Assembly (NCBI RefSeq): GCF_001423105.1
Contig: NZ_LMNV01000002.1
Coordinates: 773,363 to 837,362, forward strand
Direction: 5' to 3'
Length of the DNA stretch: 64,000 nucleotides
Source: Frondihabitans sp. Leaf304
GTDB taxonomy: Bacteria; Actinomycetota; Actinomycetes; Actinomycetales; Microbacteriaceae
A program made the position numbers and the translations under genes. A model generated the notes under the pieces. The model did not search any database. It had not been told where the DNA came from and saw nothing but the letters and a program-made list of their open reading frames with translations. The number at the start of each line of letters is the position of its first letter. Positions within the stretch are counted from its first letter, which is position 1. Shown piece by piece: positions 26,181 to 36,653 of the stretch.

Positions 26181-27314
26181 CTAGCGCTCGGTCTCGAGCC
26201 CGAGCGCGATGAGCTCGTCGAGCAGCGCCGGGTAGCTGAGCCCCGACGCCAGCCAGCACGCCGGGAACATCGAGATCGGCGTGAAGCCGGGCATCGTGTT
26301 CAGCTCGTTGACCACGAAACCTGTCTCGGTGAGGAAGACGTCGACCCGGGCGAGCCCCGCTCCCCCGATGGCGTCGAAGGCCGCGGCGGCGAGCGTCTGG
26401 AACTTGGCGAGCTCGGCATCGGTGATGACGGCCGGGCAGACGAGGTCGGCGCCGGGTGCTCCGAGGTATTTCGCGTCGAAGTCGTAGAAGCTGTCGCCCG
26501 CGAGAACGATCTCGCCCGCGACCGAGGTGCGCGGTGCCGCACCGTCACGACCGCCGAGCACGGCGATCTCGAGCTCGCGACCCACCACGGCCGCCTCGAT
26601 CAGCACCTTGTTGTCTTCGGCAAGGGCGATCTGCATCGCCGTGTCGAGATCGGCGAGAGACGACGCCTTGGATACGCCGACGCTCGACCCCGCCCGCGCG
26701 GGCTTCACGAACACGGGCCAGCCGAGTTCTTCGACGTGCTCCTCGACCACCGCGCGGTGATCGGCCCATTCTCGAGCGCGAACCGTGACCCAGGGGGCGA
26801 CGTCGATGCCCGCCTGCTGCAGCACCGTCTTGGAGAAGTGCTTGTCCATGCCGACGGCGGAACCCAGGATCCCGGCCCCCACGTACGGCAGACCGACCAG
26901 CTCGAGCATGCCCTGCACCGATCCGTCTTCGCCGAATGGGCCGTGCAGAATCGGGAAGACGACGTCGATGTCGCCGAGCGACTCCACCCGGCCGTCGTCG
27001 TGGACGACGGTGAGCTCGCGGGTCGCGGCGGAGTCGGGCCAACGCACGCGCGTGCCGTTCTCGTCGACCGAGGGCAGGCGCTCGGCGTCGAGGGTGAAGT
27101 GCGCCGCGTCGTCCGGCTGGAGCGTGTAGGCACCCTCGCGGGTGATGCCGACCGGGATCACCTCGTATTTCTCGCGATCGAGCGCCGCGAGCACGCCGCC
27201 CGCTGTGGCGCAGCTGATCGAGTGCTCACTGGAACGGCCACCGAAAAGCAGGACGACGCGCAGCCGCGGCGAGGTTGCCTCCGGAGTGGAGGAGAGCGAG
27301 GATGCGATGGTCAC
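26181..27314 (-). CDS. ddl: D-alanine--D-alanine ligase
   Basis: A 377-residue ATP-grasp enzyme of peptidoglycan precursor synthesis. It shows LFGGRSSEHSIS near the N-terminus, the HGPFGEDGSVQGMLE block, PVFVKPARAGSSVGVSK, and the C-terminal ARVDVFL and NELNTMPGFT metal-binding motif. The GTG at 27312-27314 is preceded by GAAAGG with good spacing; the open frame upstream overlaps gpsA and is not used. It is preceded in the same direction by gpsA. Confidence 0.96.
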   Translation of the reverse strand: MTIASSLSSTPEATSPRLRVVLLFGGRSSEHSISCATAGGVLAALDREKYEVIPVGITREGAYTLQPDDAAHFTLDAERLPSVDENGTRVRWPDSAATRELTVVHDDGRVESLGDIDVVFPILHGPFGEDGSVQGMLELVGLPYVGAGILGSAVGMDKHFSKTVLQQAGIDVAPWVTVRAREWADHRAVVEEHVEELGWPVFVKPARAGSSVGVSKASSLADLDTAMQIALAEDNKVLIEAAVVGRELEIAVLGGRDGAAPRTSVAGEIVLAGDSFYDFDAKYLGAPGADLVCPAVITDAELAKFQTLAAAAFDAIGGAGLARVDVFLTETGFVVNELNTMPGFTPISMFPACWLASGLSYPALLDELIALGLETER

Positions 27315-27388
27315 GGGCGCCTTTCGACGGGAGTGCGGGGCCTCGAAGCCTGCCCAGGCGAGGAGTCGGGGCCGGGCGGCCCCGAGGC

Positions 27389-28429
27389 TCACTCGCCCTG
27401 GGGCTCGTCGGTCTCGGTGAGATGCGGCGCGATGTTGCGCGGATCCAGAGTACCCGCGAGCACCTCGCTGACCTGCTGCACGATGGGCATGTCGACGCCG
27501 CGCGAGCGGGCGAGGTCGAGGATGGGGGCGACCGACGCGAGACCCTCGGCCGTCTGGTTCATCTGCCGCACCACGTCGTCGAACCGATAGCCCTGGCCGA
27601 GCAGACGACCGGCCGTGTTGTTGCGCGACAGCGGCGACTGGCAGGTCGCGATGAGGTCGCCGAGCCCCGCCAGGCCCGCCAGTGTCTCGGGCTTCGCTCC
27701 GAACGAGACGGCGAAGCTCGTCATCTCGGCCAGACCGCGCGTGATGATCGACGCCTTGGTGTTCTCGCCGTAGCCGACGCCGTCGACGATGCCGATGGCA
27801 ACCGCGATGAGGTTTTTGAGAACGCCGCCGAACTCGGTCCCGATGACATCGGTGTTGACGAACGAGCGGAAGTAGGGGTTGGTCGCCGTCGCGGCCACGA
27901 GGGTCGCGGTCTCGAGGCTCTCGGAGGACACGACAGCAGCCGTCGGCTGACGCTTGGCGATCTCGAGGGCGAGGTTGGGCCCGGACGCGACCGCGACGAG
28001 CGACGGATCGATACCGAGGGCCTCGATGATGACCTCGCTCATGCGGAGCCCGGTGCCCTTCTCCACGCCCTTCATGAGGCTGACAACGGGCACCCCCTCG
28101 GGAATGAGGTCGCGGATCTCGGCGAGGTTCTGCCGCAACGTCTGGCTCGGCACCGAGACGTAGATCTGCTCGGCCCGATCGAGCACGCTGGGGATCTTCG
28201 GCGACGCGGTGAGGGTGATGGGCAGGTTGATGCCGGGCAGGTAGTCGCTGTTGCGGTGCGTCTCGGTGATCTCGCGGGCGAGCTCGGGGCGTCGGGCCCA
28301 CAGCTGCACCTCGGCGCCTCCCTCGGCGAGCACCTTCGCGAACGTGGTGCCCCAGCTGCCGGCACCGAGCACGGCGACGCGACGCTCGAGCGAGGCCGCC
28401 TGGACGATCGAGATCGCCTCGGTCGTCAC
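27389..28429 (-). CDS. gpsA: NAD(P)H-dependent glycerol-3-phosphate dehydrogenase
   Basis: A 346-residue enzyme that reduces dihydroxyacetone phosphate for phospholipid synthesis. The Rossmann motif VLGAGSWGTTFA is at residues 18-29, the substrate-site GVLKNLIAVAIG near residue 200, and GLGDLIATC follows. The GTG at 28427-28429 is preceded by GAGG. A longer frame from 28510 would overlap plsC by 32 bases and add 27 residues not expected in the family, so I prefer the shorter form. It lies beside plsC, which uses the product of this pathway. Confidence 0.95.
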   Translation of the reverse strand: MTTEAISIVQAASLERRVAVLGAGSWGTTFAKVLAEGGAEVQLWARRPELAREITETHRNSDYLPGINLPITLTASPKIPSVLDRAEQIYVSVPSQTLRQNLAEIRDLIPEGVPVVSLMKGVEKGTGLRMSEVIIEALGIDPSLVAVASGPNLALEIAKRQPTAAVVSSESLETATLVAATATNPYFRSFVNTDVIGTEFGGVLKNLIAVAIGIVDGVGYGENTKASIITRGLAEMTSFAVSFGAKPETLAGLAGLGDLIATCQSPLSRNNTAGRLLGQGYRFDDVVRQMNQTAEGLASVAPILDLARSRGVDMPIVQQVSEVLAGTLDPRNIAPHLTETDEPQGE

Positions 28430-28478
28430 CGATCCTCGGTTCAGACGGTCGAGCCCGGCCTGCGGACCCGATGAATCC

Positions 28479-29297
28479 CTAGCTATCGCGTTCAAAACGT
28501 CCGATCTCACTCTGGTTGTGGTGCGCGGGGTCGTAGCGGACGGCGGGCGGCGTTCCGCCCCGGATCTCTGCCAGCAGCGACTCGATTCGTCGCATCACGA
28601 GCTCGGTCGCCTCGGCGACCTCGTGGCCGTCGACGTGCCTGCCACGGTAGGCCGAGAGATCGACCGGGTCGCCGAAAGCGAAGACGAGGCGTTTACGCGG
28701 GAAGACGCTGAAGCGGTTCGTGCTCGCCGGAAGGATCTCCTGGATCCCCCAGGATGCCGCCGGGATCAGGGGCACGCCGGCCTCGAGGGCCATGCGCACC
28801 GCCCCGGCCTTACCCCGCATCGGCCAGAGGTCGGGTTCGCGAGTCAAGGATCCCTCGGGGTAGACGATCACGCCGGCTCCGGTGGCGAGAGTGGCCACGC
28901 CCGCTGCAACCGGATCGGCGCCGCGGTGATGCCCCGATCGGACAACGGGAATCTGCGCGGTGTGCTTGAGGATCCAGCCGAGCACGGGTGCCTTGAAGAG
29001 CGATGCCTTGGCGAGGAACCGCGGGATGCGGCCGAGCCGCCACAGCACGAACGCGTTGGCCAGCGGATCGAAGTTGCTGTAGTGGTTCGGGGCGAGCACG
29101 AACGCCCCGGTCTCGGGCAGCTTCTCGGCGCCGCGCACCTCGTAGCTCGACAGCGCGAGCAGCGGCAGGTACGCGACGCGACCGGCGACCGCGAAGACTG
29201 CGTTGGGTTCGCGGCGCCGTTTCCGGCGGCGCACCGAGGATGGCGGGAGCGGGGCGTCGGGATCGACATGACCTTCTCCGGAGAGCGTGTCCACCAT
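28479..29297 (-). CDS. plsC: 1-acyl-sn-glycerol-3-phosphate acyltransferase (PlsC-like)
   Basis: A 272-residue membrane-associated acyltransferase of phospholipid synthesis. The catalytic NHYSNFDP (HX4D) is near residue 71, the phosphate-binding YPEGSLTRE near 146, and VPLIPAASWG marks block IV. An Arg/Lys-rich N-terminus precedes a membrane-seeking segment. It lies between murA (16 bases upstream) and gpsA. Confidence 0.92.
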   Translation of the reverse strand: MVDTLSGEGHVDPDAPLPPSSVRRRKRRREPNAVFAVAGRVAYLPLLALSSYEVRGAEKLPETGAFVLAPNHYSNFDPLANAFVLWRLGRIPRFLAKASLFKAPVLGWILKHTAQIPVVRSGHHRGADPVAAGVATLATGAGVIVYPEGSLTREPDLWPMRGKAGAVRMALEAGVPLIPAASWGIQEILPASTNRFSVFPRKRLVFAFGDPVDLSAYRGRHVDGHEVAEATELVMRRIESLLAEIRGGTPPAVRYDPAHHNQSEIGRFERDS

Positions 29298-29313
29298 GCG
29301 GCGCGACGCCTAG

Positions 29314-30681
29314 CTATCCTGCGAAATCGAAATCGGCACCGAGCTTGCGCAGCTTCGCCACAAAGTGCTCGTATCCGCGCGCGATGATGCCGACGTTGGT
29401 GATCTTCGACTCCCCCTCCGCCGTCAGAGCGGCGATGAGGTGACTGAAGCCTCCACGGAGGTCGGGCACGCGGATGTCGGCGCCGTGAAGAGGGGTCGGA
29501 CCGGTGATGACTGCGGCCTGCTCGAAGTCGCGACGCGCGACACGGCGCTCCACGTCTTTCAGACCGTCTTTGTGCACGACGATCTTCGCACCCATGTCGT
29601 TGAGCGCCTCAGTGAACTGGAAGCGGTTCTCGTAGACGGTCTCGTGCACGATCGAGACGCCGTGCGCCTGAGTCAGCGCCACCACGAGCGGCTGCTGCCA
29701 GTCGGTCATGAAGCCTGGGTGCACGTCGGTCTCAATGACGACGGGCTTGAGCTCTCCGCCCGGGTGGTAGAAGCGGATTCCGTCTTCGTGCACGTCGAAC
29801 TCGCCGCCGACCTTGCGGAAGACGTTGAGGAACGTCATGAGGTCTTGCTGCTTGGCACCCTCGACGAAGATGTCGCCCTTGGTCGCCAGCGCGGCAGCGG
29901 CCCAGGAGGCGGCCTCGTTGCGGTCGTTGATGGCCCGGTGCGTGTAGCCGCGGAGCGACTTGACGCCCTCGATGAAGATCACCCGGTTCGGCTCGACGTT
30001 GACGATCGCGCCCATCTTCTGGAGGATCGCGATGAGGTCCATGATCTCGGGCTCGATCGCGGCGTTGCGCAACTCGGTGACGCCCTCGGCGAGAACCGCG
30101 GTGAGCAGCACCTGCTCGGTGGCCCCGACGCTCGGGTAGGGCAGCTCGATGTCGGCGCCCTTGAGGCCGTTGGGTGCCGTGAGGTGGATACCGTTGTACG
30201 ACTTGTCGACGACGGCACCGAAGGCCCGGAGGGCGTCCATGTGGAAGTCGATCGGTCGGTCGCCGATGCGGCAGCCGCCGAGGTCGGGGATGAAGGCCTC
30301 GCCCAGGCGGTGCAGGAGCGGGCCACAGAAGAGGATCGGGATCCGGCTCGAGCCGGCGTGGGCGTCGATCTCGGCGAAGTGCGCGGTCTCGACGTTCGAG
30401 GGATCGAGGATCATCTCGCCGCGAGCGGGGTCGGTGATGCGAACCCCGTGGATCGACAGGAGGCCGCGGACGACGTTGACGTCGCTGATGTCGGGCACAT
30501 CGCGGAGGATGCTCGGGGTATCGCCGAGCAGCGAGGCCACCATGGCCTTCGTCGCGAGATTCTTGGCCCCGCGCACCTCGATGCGTCCGATCAGCGGCTT
30601 GCCGCCGCGGATGACGATCTCGTCGGACTTCAAACCCACTCGGGCTCCTGCTGCTGCTGCATCCTGCACAAGGGAGTTCAC
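29314..30681 (-). CDS. murA: UDP-N-acetylglucosamine 1-carboxyvinyltransferase
   Basis: A 455-residue enzyme for the first committed step of peptidoglycan synthesis. The catalytic cysteine is present in LGGCRIGDRPIDFH, so the protein should be fosfomycin-sensitive in principle, unlike the Cys-to-Asp types. The inside-out barrel repeats and the VHETVYENRFQF block match the family. The GTG at 30679-30681 shares its first base with the leuD stop (TAGTG). An upstream frame overlapping leuD would add 39 unrelated residues. The leuCD-murA link is common in this group. Confidence 0.95.
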   Translation of the reverse strand: MNSLVQDAAAAGARVGLKSDEIVIRGGKPLIGRIEVRGAKNLATKAMVASLLGDTPSILRDVPDISDVNVVRGLLSIHGVRITDPARGEMILDPSNVETAHFAEIDAHAGSSRIPILFCGPLLHRLGEAFIPDLGGCRIGDRPIDFHMDALRAFGAVVDKSYNGIHLTAPNGLKGADIELPYPSVGATEQVLLTAVLAEGVTELRNAAIEPEIMDLIAILQKMGAIVNVEPNRVIFIEGVKSLRGYTHRAINDRNEAASWAAAALATKGDIFVEGAKQQDLMTFLNVFRKVGGEFDVHEDGIRFYHPGGELKPVVIETDVHPGFMTDWQQPLVVALTQAHGVSIVHETVYENRFQFTEALNDMGAKIVVHKDGLKDVERRVARRDFEQAAVITGPTPLHGADIRVPDLRGGFSHLIAALTAEGESKITNVGIIARGYEHFVAKLRKLGADFDFAG

Positions 30682-31306
30682 TACTTCACCGGCAATGTCT
30701 TGGGCCGCCAGGTTGCGCGGCGTGATTCGAATTCTGTAATGGCCGCCTCGTCGCGAAGCGTCAGGGCGATGTCGTCGAGCCCTTCGAGGAGTCGCCACTT
30801 AGTGTAAGCATCGACTTCGAAGGAAACCGTGAGGCCGGGACCCGTGGCGGTTCGCACGACGACCGTCTGCTCGGGCAGGTCGACCGTGATCTCGGGTGCC
30901 GACCCGGTGGCAGCAACCGACTCGTCGATGAGCGCCCAGATCTTCTCGATGTCGGGCTCGGCGACGACAGCGGCGAGAAGCCCCTGCTTGCCCGAGTTAC
31001 CGCGGAAGATATCGCCGAAGCGAGGGCTCAGCACGACCTCGAAGCCGAAGTCGCGGAGCGCCCAGACGGCGTGCTCACGGCTCGAGCCGGTGCCGAAGTC
31101 GGGGCCGGCCACAAGCACCTTCGCACCCTGGAACTCGGGCTTGTTGAGCACGAATTCGGGATCTTGCCGCCACCCGTGGAAGAGGGCGTCTTCGAACCCG
31201 GTCTTCGTGACCCGCTTGAGGAACACGGCCGGGATGATCTGGTCGGTGTCGACGTTGGAACGCTTGAGAGGCGCGGGCCGGCCCGACACGATGGTGGTCT
31301 TGTGCA

Positions 31307-31307
<1 letters not shown>
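30681..31307 (-). CDS. leuD: 3-isopropylmalate dehydratase small subunit
   Basis: A 208-residue small subunit of isopropylmalate isomerase. [10 protein letters not shown] starts it, and [13 protein letters not shown] and [17 protein letters not shown] are the family motifs that close the active site over the large subunit. The ATG overlaps the leuC stop (ATGA-type), and AAGGAG lies 8 bases before it. Confidence 0.96.
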
Positions 31308-32776
<1,469 letters not shown>

Positions 32777-32897
32777 CGGTTATCGGATTGCCGAGTCTAT
32801 CCGTGTTACGGCCGTGTTTCTGGGAGGGCCAACGCGGCGTCCCCCGGCATTCTTCCCCGCTCGGTAGCATGACGGGAATCGACGCGGGAGGCAGATC

Positions 32898-34472
32898 ATG
32901 TCCGGCTGGACCCCTGCGCGACCGGAGCGGTCGGAGCCCGGCTGGAACGCCGGCCCGCAGCCTGTTCAGACGGCCGTGCCGACTCGCGAGACGGGCGAGG
33001 CGTTGCCGGGCGAGCCGCAGGATCCTGCGGTCCGTCGTCCACGCCGAAGTCTCTTCCGCAGGCTCTCGCCGCCCTGGCGGGTAGCCACGGTCTTCGCCGC
33101 CCTCGGCCTCGCCATTACCCTCGTCGCCGGGGTGGGCGCCGCTGTGACGCCGCAGTACGGAGACCTGCCACCGCTCGGCGCCGCCCCGGTGGCCGACGTG
33201 CGGAGCGCTCCCGGGCCGAACGGCTGGTCGGTCGATCTCGCGCGGGAGGTCCTTCCCGGAGTGCCGGTGCGCTGTGTCTCGTTTCAGGCCTCATCCCCGG
33301 TCGGTCGATTCGTCGTGCTCACCGCCTCGAGCCCGCCCCTCGGCTCGTCGTCACGGTGCTCGGCGCAGACCGCATCGCAGATCTCGTCGACCGTGGCGCT
33401 CTTCGATCCGGCGCGGGGTCGCGTTCTCTGGAGCACCGATCTGGAACACGAGCTGGGCGCCGCCTCCGGCTCCGTCACTCTCGACCAGGAGGTGATCGTC
33501 GAGGAGGCCTCGCGCGTGGTCGTCCAGCTCAACGTCAACGGCCGCCCCACCCTCGTGACACTGTCGATGTCGAGCGGCGAGATGGTCGACATTCGCACCT
33601 TCGACCGGGGCCAGGTCGCCGGATGGATCGATGTGCAGGGCACCCTCCTGCTGTACGGCACCTCGACCGGCGACGCGGGAGACACCACCTGGAGCCTCGC
33701 CGACACGCGAGACCTCGGACACACCATCTGGACGGGGCGTTTACGCCAGTCGCAGAGTCCGATCCTGCTCCGTGGCGCGCTTTTCGTCACCATCAACCGC
33801 CAGTCCGTCCGAATCGACGGCACCACGGGCAAGCAGACCCCTCTCGGCAACGGGTCCGTCTTCCTCGGCACCGGCCCGTCGAGTCCGACCACCTACTTCG
33901 GCGTTCGCGTCGTCACGAGCGGTATCTCGATCACCGCCTGGGCCGCCTCGGGCAAGAAGCTGTGGACGCGAGGCGGGTTCGGCGATATCTCGGGGCTCAG
34001 CCGGGGCTGCGTGCTGGCTACCCTCCCTGGGACCTCCACCATCACCTGCCTCGACCGTGACACCGGCGACATGCGCTGGACCCGCGACCTCGATTCGGAG
34101 GGGTTCCCCGCAGCCATCGACGGGCAGACGACAGACGACGTCGTCGTGACCCGTGACTTCGGCGGCGAAGCGAAAGCGGAGATCCTCGACGGATCAACGG
34201 GGCGCACCAAGTTCGCCCTGGAACTGCTGCCGCAGACCCAGGTCCTGGCCGCGTCCCGCACGACGGGCTACCTGCAGTCGACGACCCTCACCGGAACGCC
34301 GACCGCGATCACCGCGTTCGACACCGAGACGGGTGAGATCCTCTGGCGGCGCAGCGACCTCGACGACGGCGACACCGAGATCTGGGGCGGCCACCTGGTG
34401 ACGCTCGACTCTCGGGGGGTCGCCCGCGAGCTCGTCGACCAATCCGCCACCGTGCTGGGCGCGAACGACTAA
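32898..34472 (+). CDS. Membrane-anchored PQQ-like beta-propeller protein, copy 1
   Basis: A 524-residue protein of unknown role. A cytoplasmic Arg/Pro-rich tail (residues 1-57) leads to one membrane helix (about 60-84). The extracytoplasmic part contains repeated strands of PQQ-like type: GRVLWSTDLEHE, HTIWTGRL, KKLWTRGG, MRWTRDLDSEG and GEILWRRSDL, which is the pyrrolo-quinoline propeller pattern (G-x-x-x-W). Cysteines CVSFQ and CSAQ may pair. The ATG has a GGGAGG site. The tail contains a full GCAGGATCCTGC site. The next gene is a paralog, so this is a tandem duplication. Confidence 0.8.
   Translation: MSGWTPARPERSEPGWNAGPQPVQTAVPTRETGEALPGEPQDPAVRRPRRSLFRRLSPPWRVATVFAALGLAITLVAGVGAAVTPQYGDLPPLGAAPVADVRSAPGPNGWSVDLAREVLPGVPVRCVSFQASSPVGRFVVLTASSPPLGSSSRCSAQTASQISSTVALFDPARGRVLWSTDLEHELGAASGSVTLDQEVIVEEASRVVVQLNVNGRPTLVTLSMSSGEMVDIRTFDRGQVAGWIDVQGTLLLYGTSTGDAGDTTWSLADTRDLGHTIWTGRLRQSQSPILLRGALFVTINRQSVRIDGTTGKQTPLGNGSVFLGTGPSSPTTYFGVRVVTSGISITAWAASGKKLWTRGGFGDISGLSRGCVLATLPGTSTITCLDRDTGDMRWTRDLDSEGFPAAIDGQTTDDVVVTRDFGGEAKAEILDGSTGRTKFALELLPQTQVLAASRTTGYLQSTTLTGTPTAITAFDTETGEILWRRSDLDDGDTEIWGGHLVTLDSRGVARELVDQSATVLGAND
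33017..33028. repeat. Perfect GCAGGATCCTGC palindrome (window-wide motif)
   Basis: The second exact 12-bp copy. It lies in the cytoplasmic tail of the propeller protein, where it again reads Pro-Gln-Asp-Pro-Ala, in the opposite coding strand to the copy at 7632. Confidence 0.6.
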
Positions 34473-34510
34473 CGTTCACGCCGTTCCACCCCGTCGCGCA
34501 AGGAGGCTCG

Positions 34511-36133
34511 ATGGCCGACATCGACCCGGCGCCCTGGTCGCCCGAGCGGCCGCCCTTGCAGGCGGAGGTCTGGCGAGCGGAGACCCGGCAAGCGGAGACC
34601 CAGCGAGGATCCGCGACCCCGGGCCCGGGCTCACGGTCGCCGGCGCACACCGCCTCCCCCGGATCCCCCACGCCGCGCCGGCCGCCGGCCGCTGCACGTT
34701 CCGCGCCGCGGCCCGGCCTGCTCGCGCGGCGGTGGTCGAGGGCGTCGTCGGCCCGTCGGATCCTCGTCGCCTATGTCGCTCTGGCCTCCGCCATCGCGGG
34801 GGTCGTCGGTTTCGGCGCAGCCCTCCAGCCGAACTACGGCTCGCTGTCACCGCTCGGGGGCATCGCGATCGACGACCTGCGGACCGAGCCCTCCGCGTCG
34901 CTCTGGGCCCTCGACCTCGCCGCGACTCTGGCTCCCGGCGCGCCCGCCGAGTGCCTGCGGTTCACGACGCTCGACGTCGGCCGGGGTCTGGTTGCCGTCC
35001 GGGCCGAATCATCGCGCTCGCTGGGCTTCGCCGACGACTCGGTGTGCTCGGTCGTGCCCGACGGCTTCCGGGCCCGCATCGCTCTGCTCGACACGGGTGA
35101 CGGCACAGTCGACTGGGTGCACGACACCTCGAGCGACCTCGACGGGGGCGGCGGAGTCGCCATCACCTCCGCGTCGATCGTGCAGAAGGGCGAACGACTC
35201 CTCGTCAACGCGGCCGACTCCGACTCGTCGGTCGTCGAATCGCTCTCGCTCCGCACGGGTGACGTGATGTCGTCGACGGGCAGCCAGCCGTGGAGCGCCG
35301 AGAACAGATTCGCCGCCGAGGGCGACGTCGTGGCCGTCGGCCGGCGATCGGACGATGGTTTGACATACGAGTACGAACTCCGAAATGCGTCCGACCTCGG
35401 CGAGGTGGTCTGGCGCGGTCAGGGAAATCCGACCGCGACGATGATCGCCCTCGACGACCGCCTGCTCCTCGGCGAGGAGGGCACGCGACAGATCCGCCTG
35501 TCAACGGGCCGGTCGTCCGCCTGGGGCGGCCCCATCAACACCTCGCTCGGCTACGCCTTCCGCGGCGGCATCGTCTACGCCCCACGGACCGCGGGCACCG
35601 GCGTCACGACGACCGCGGCCGGCGGCTTCTCGGCGATCTCCCGCGACGGCACGGTGCTCTGGACCTCCGATCTGACCCTTCGGGGATCGTTCTCACTGAC
35701 GCGCTCCTGTCTGGCCGTGACGAACTTCCGGGGCGACCGTCTCAGCTGCCTCGACTACCGCACCGGGCGTGCGCTCTGGACTCGCGACGTCGGCTCCATC
35801 TCGTTTGCCGGCTCCGCGCCTGGGCAGCGCTCCGACGACATCTACACCGTGTCGACCAGCGACACCCCTCAGGTCGTCGTGCTCGAGGGGGCGACCGGCC
35901 GCGAGCGGTATCGCGCCGACGTCTCGTCGGGCTCCTACGTCGTTGCGACCGGGCAGACGGTCGGCTACGTGCTGGCCTATGGAATCTCAGGATCCCGCAC
36001 TACCATGATCGCCTTCGACCTGTCGAGCGGCCGCCGGCTCTGGAGCCGCGCCTCGCAGTTGCAGGTATCGCTCTGGGGCGGGCACCTCGTCGACGTCGGC
36101 CTCGACGGGTTGGTGCGGCGGTTGGCGGACTGA
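34511..36133 (+). CDS. Membrane-anchored PQQ-like beta-propeller protein, copy 2
   Basis: A 540-residue paralog of the gene before it, 38 bases downstream with a strong AGGAGG site. The architecture is the same: a cytoplasmic Pro/Arg-rich tail (1-77), one membrane helix (about 80-103), the related start of the outer domain (YGSLSPLGG in place of YGDLPPLGA, then WALDLAATLAPGAP), and propeller strands TVDWVHDT, GEVVWRGQG, GTVLWTSDL, GRALWTRDVG and RRLWSRASQ. Both end in the same LWGGHLVDVG-like strand before a short tail. Possible roles are envelope sensing or scaffold, but nothing specific can be read. Confidence 0.8.
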   Translation: MADIDPAPWSPERPPLQAEVWRAETRQAETQRGSATPGPGSRSPAHTASPGSPTPRRPPAAARSAPRPGLLARRWSRASSARRILVAYVALASAIAGVVGFGAALQPNYGSLSPLGGIAIDDLRTEPSASLWALDLAATLAPGAPAECLRFTTLDVGRGLVAVRAESSRSLGFADDSVCSVVPDGFRARIALLDTGDGTVDWVHDTSSDLDGGGGVAITSASIVQKGERLLVNAADSDSSVVESLSLRTGDVMSSTGSQPWSAENRFAAEGDVVAVGRRSDDGLTYEYELRNASDLGEVVWRGQGNPTATMIALDDRLLLGEEGTRQIRLSTGRSSAWGGPINTSLGYAFRGGIVYAPRTAGTGVTTTAAGGFSAISRDGTVLWTSDLTLRGSFSLTRSCLAVTNFRGDRLSCLDYRTGRALWTRDVGSISFAGSAPGQRSDDIYTVSTSDTPQVVVLEGATGRERYRADVSSGSYVVATGQTVGYVLAYGISGSRTTMIAFDLSSGRRLWSRASQLQVSLWGGHLVDVGLDGLVRRLAD

Positions 36134-36198
36134 CTCCGTGCGTTCGCGGTCGGAGTGAGTCCGGGTCGGCGTCAGCTAAACCCTCACGACCGGCAGAA

Positions 36199-36239
36199 AC
36201 CCTCGGCCTAGGACCGCCTCGGAGGCCGCCCGCGAGGGT
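36199..36239. repeat. Intergenic palindrome between the propeller gene and tRNA-Glu
   Basis: ACCCTCG (36199-36205) pairs with CGAGGGT (36233-36239), and the centre contains GCCTCGGAGGC. The stretch from 36188 resembles 13613-13645 near mutM (GACCGGCA, ACCCTC, GGCCTA in the same order). The rest of 36134-36320 shows no gene. Confidence 0.45.
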
Positions 36240-36320
36240 CTGTGCCGCGCGCGAGAGTCTTGCCTCATTCACTTCGCAAGCCAATCCCGGGTCGCGCGCC
36301 CTATGCTGCGAAGCCGCCTC

Positions 36321-36445
36321 TTTAGCGTCGTGAAATAAGCACAGAGACAAAAATGGCTCCTCCCGGAGGGAGAAGCCATTTCCTTTAGTGTCGTGAAATA
36401 AGCACAGAGACGAAAATGGCTCCTCCCGAAGGGAGAAGCCATTTC
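36321..36445 (-). terminator. Duplicated terminator of tRNA-Glu (two 62-bp direct repeats)
   Basis: Copies at 36321-36382 and 36384-36445 differ at three positions. Each contains, on the minus strand, a hairpin of about 14 bp (AAATGGCT..AGCCATTT, with CTCCC/GGGAG next to the loop) followed by T-rich sequence. The copy next to the tRNA has a TTCG loop, the distal one a TCCG loop. Both would terminate the tRNA transcript in series. Confidence 0.85.
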
Positions 36446-36450
36446 GGTCG

Positions 36451-36523
36451 TGACCCCAACCGGATTCGAACCGGTGTTACCGCCGTGAGAGGGCAGCGTA
36501 CTAGGCCGCTATACGATGGGGCC
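36451..36523 (-). tRNA. tRNA-Glu (anticodon CTC)
   Basis: The 73-base cloverleaf reads GGCCCCATC at its 5' end. The anticodon stem CTGCC/GGCGG encloses the loop CTCTCAC with anticodon CTC. The T arm contains GGTTCGAATCC, and the 3' acceptor strand TGGGGTC ends in discriminator A. CCA is not encoded. Transcribed on the minus strand. Confidence 0.95.
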
Positions 36524-36540
36524 GTTTTTGCGACTCGTCG

Positions 36541-36569
36541 AGTATGCCACAGGGCGGGAGTCGCCACAA
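36541..36569 (-). promoter_or_regulatory. Putative promoter of tRNA-Glu
   Basis: On the minus strand TTGTGG (36564-36569) and CATACT (36541-36546) are separated by 17 bases, about 18 bases before the mature 5' end of the tRNA. Confidence 0.5.
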
Positions 36570-36653
36570 ATTGAGGCACTCTCGTGTCTGTGGCGTCGGA
36601 TCCTGAGCGCTTTGCCGGGGTTCCCGAGCTGTCTCCGAGCGTACGCTGAATCC

